Assembly (NCBI GenBank): GCA_003161205.1
Contig: PMOU01000256.1
Span: 1 to 5,594 of the forward strand
DNA: 5,594 bases
Direction: 5' to 3'
DNA from: Actinomycetota bacterium
Lineage (GTDB): Bacteria; Actinomycetota; Actinomycetes; Streptosporangiales; Streptosporangiaceae
Position 1 is the first letter of the stretch; every line of letters starts with the position of its first letter. Position numbers and translations under genes: made by a program. Of the stretch, positions 5,314-5,594 are shown one piece after another. Under the pieces are notes generated by a model. The model ran no database searches. It was given only the letters and a program-made list of their open reading frames with translations, and was not told the origin of the DNA.

Positions 5314-5349
5314 CGGATCTGCAAGTAACGAGTCGGAGAAAGGGAATTG

Positions 5350-5594
5350 ATGAGGCTGCTTACCCGCCTGCTCGAGCCGAAGGCCATCGCTCACGCCCAC
5401 TGTGACCTGCCCTGCGGAGTCTATGACCCGGCGCAGGCCAGGATCGAGGCGGAATCCGTCAAGGCCATCGACGAGAAGTACGCGCAGAACACGGACCCCG
5501 AGTTCCGGGCCCGCGCCATTGTCATCAAGGAAGAGCGTTCGGACCTGGTCAAGCACCACCTGTGGGTGCTGTGGACCGATTACTTCAAGCCGCC
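5350..5594 (+). CDS. sodN: Nickel superoxide dismutase, N-terminal part (cut by window end)
   Basis: Eighty-one complete codons of SodN, which converts superoxide to oxygen and hydrogen peroxide in the cytosol. A 16-residue leader, MRLLTRLLEPKAIAHA, precedes the nickel hook HCDLPCGVYDP (residues 17-27). After cleavage between Ala16 and His17 the family ligands are His1, Cys2 and Cys6, with Tyr9 lining the active site; all are present. The following helix (PAQARIEAESVKAIDEKY) and KHHLWVLWTDYFKP also match the family. The Streptomyces leader is about 14 residues, so this one is slightly longer. The frame is open at the window edge; the full protein would be about 130 residues. The ATG at 5350 has AGGG (5341-5344) five bases upstream. 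A TTG directly before it, also in frame, is less likely. Divergent from sodX, its maturation protease. Nickel- or redox-dependent regulation is known in Streptomyces, but no such operator was recognised here. Confidence 0.96.
   Translation, partial: MRLLTRLLEPKAIAHAHCDLPCGVYDPAQARIEAESVKAIDEKYAQNTDPEFRARAIVIKEERSDLVKHHLWVLWTDYFKP

Noticed and set aside
5206..5559. A 117-codon minus-strand frame opposite the start of sodN
   Set aside because: It lies antisense to the unmistakable nickel-hook coding sequence and across the divergent promoter region; no family resemblance.

Overview
The window is GC-rich throughout, with codon third positions strongly biased to G/C, and it carries several genes typical of Actinomycetota: an actinobacterial 2-oxoglutarate dehydrogenase E1 (Kgd-type), a DUF6104 protein, a DUF4097–PadR pair, and the nickel superoxide dismutase genes sodN and sodX. 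Relatives in Streptomyces or Streptosporangiales are the best guess. The sequence does not fix a genus.

Layout, left to right. Positions 1–726 (+) hold the C-terminal end of the E1 component of 2-oxoglutarate dehydrogenase, joined through a TGATG overlap to a 59-residue DUF6104 protein (726–905, +). A 243-base gap follows. It ends in an AT-rich island with a candidate promoter flanked by an 8-base inverted repeat. This precedes a two-gene operon: a DUF4097 beta-repeat protein (1149–2048, +) and an unusually long PadR-type regulator (2045–3187, +). The two overlap at TTGA, with TTG as the regulator's start. A zinc-independent medium-chain dehydrogenase/quinone oxidoreductase-like protein (3211–4179, -) converges on the operon with a gap of only 23 bases. 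A divergent 188-base gap with a strong hairpin leads to a CGNR zinc-finger putative regulator (4368–4946, +). It converges on sodX (-), whose reading frame has no stop until 4356 and so runs antisense through the whole CGNR gene. sodX and sodN (5350 onward, +, cut by the window end) are divergent across 76 bases.

How the genes work together. SodN is the nickel superoxide dismutase, made with a short leader that must be removed to expose His1 of the nickel hook. SodX is the S26-type Ser/Lys protease that does this, so the right end is a self-contained maturation module with a putative stress regulator beside it. The DUF4097–PadR operon looks like a self-regulated pair. A cytoplasmic beta-solenoid protein is co-translated with a PadR regulator carrying a long 11-residue-repeat helix and a further C-terminal helical module. 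This is the best candidate here for a poorly described system. The left end is central metabolism (TCA cycle).

No tRNA, rRNA, CRISPR array, insertion sequence or attachment site was seen.
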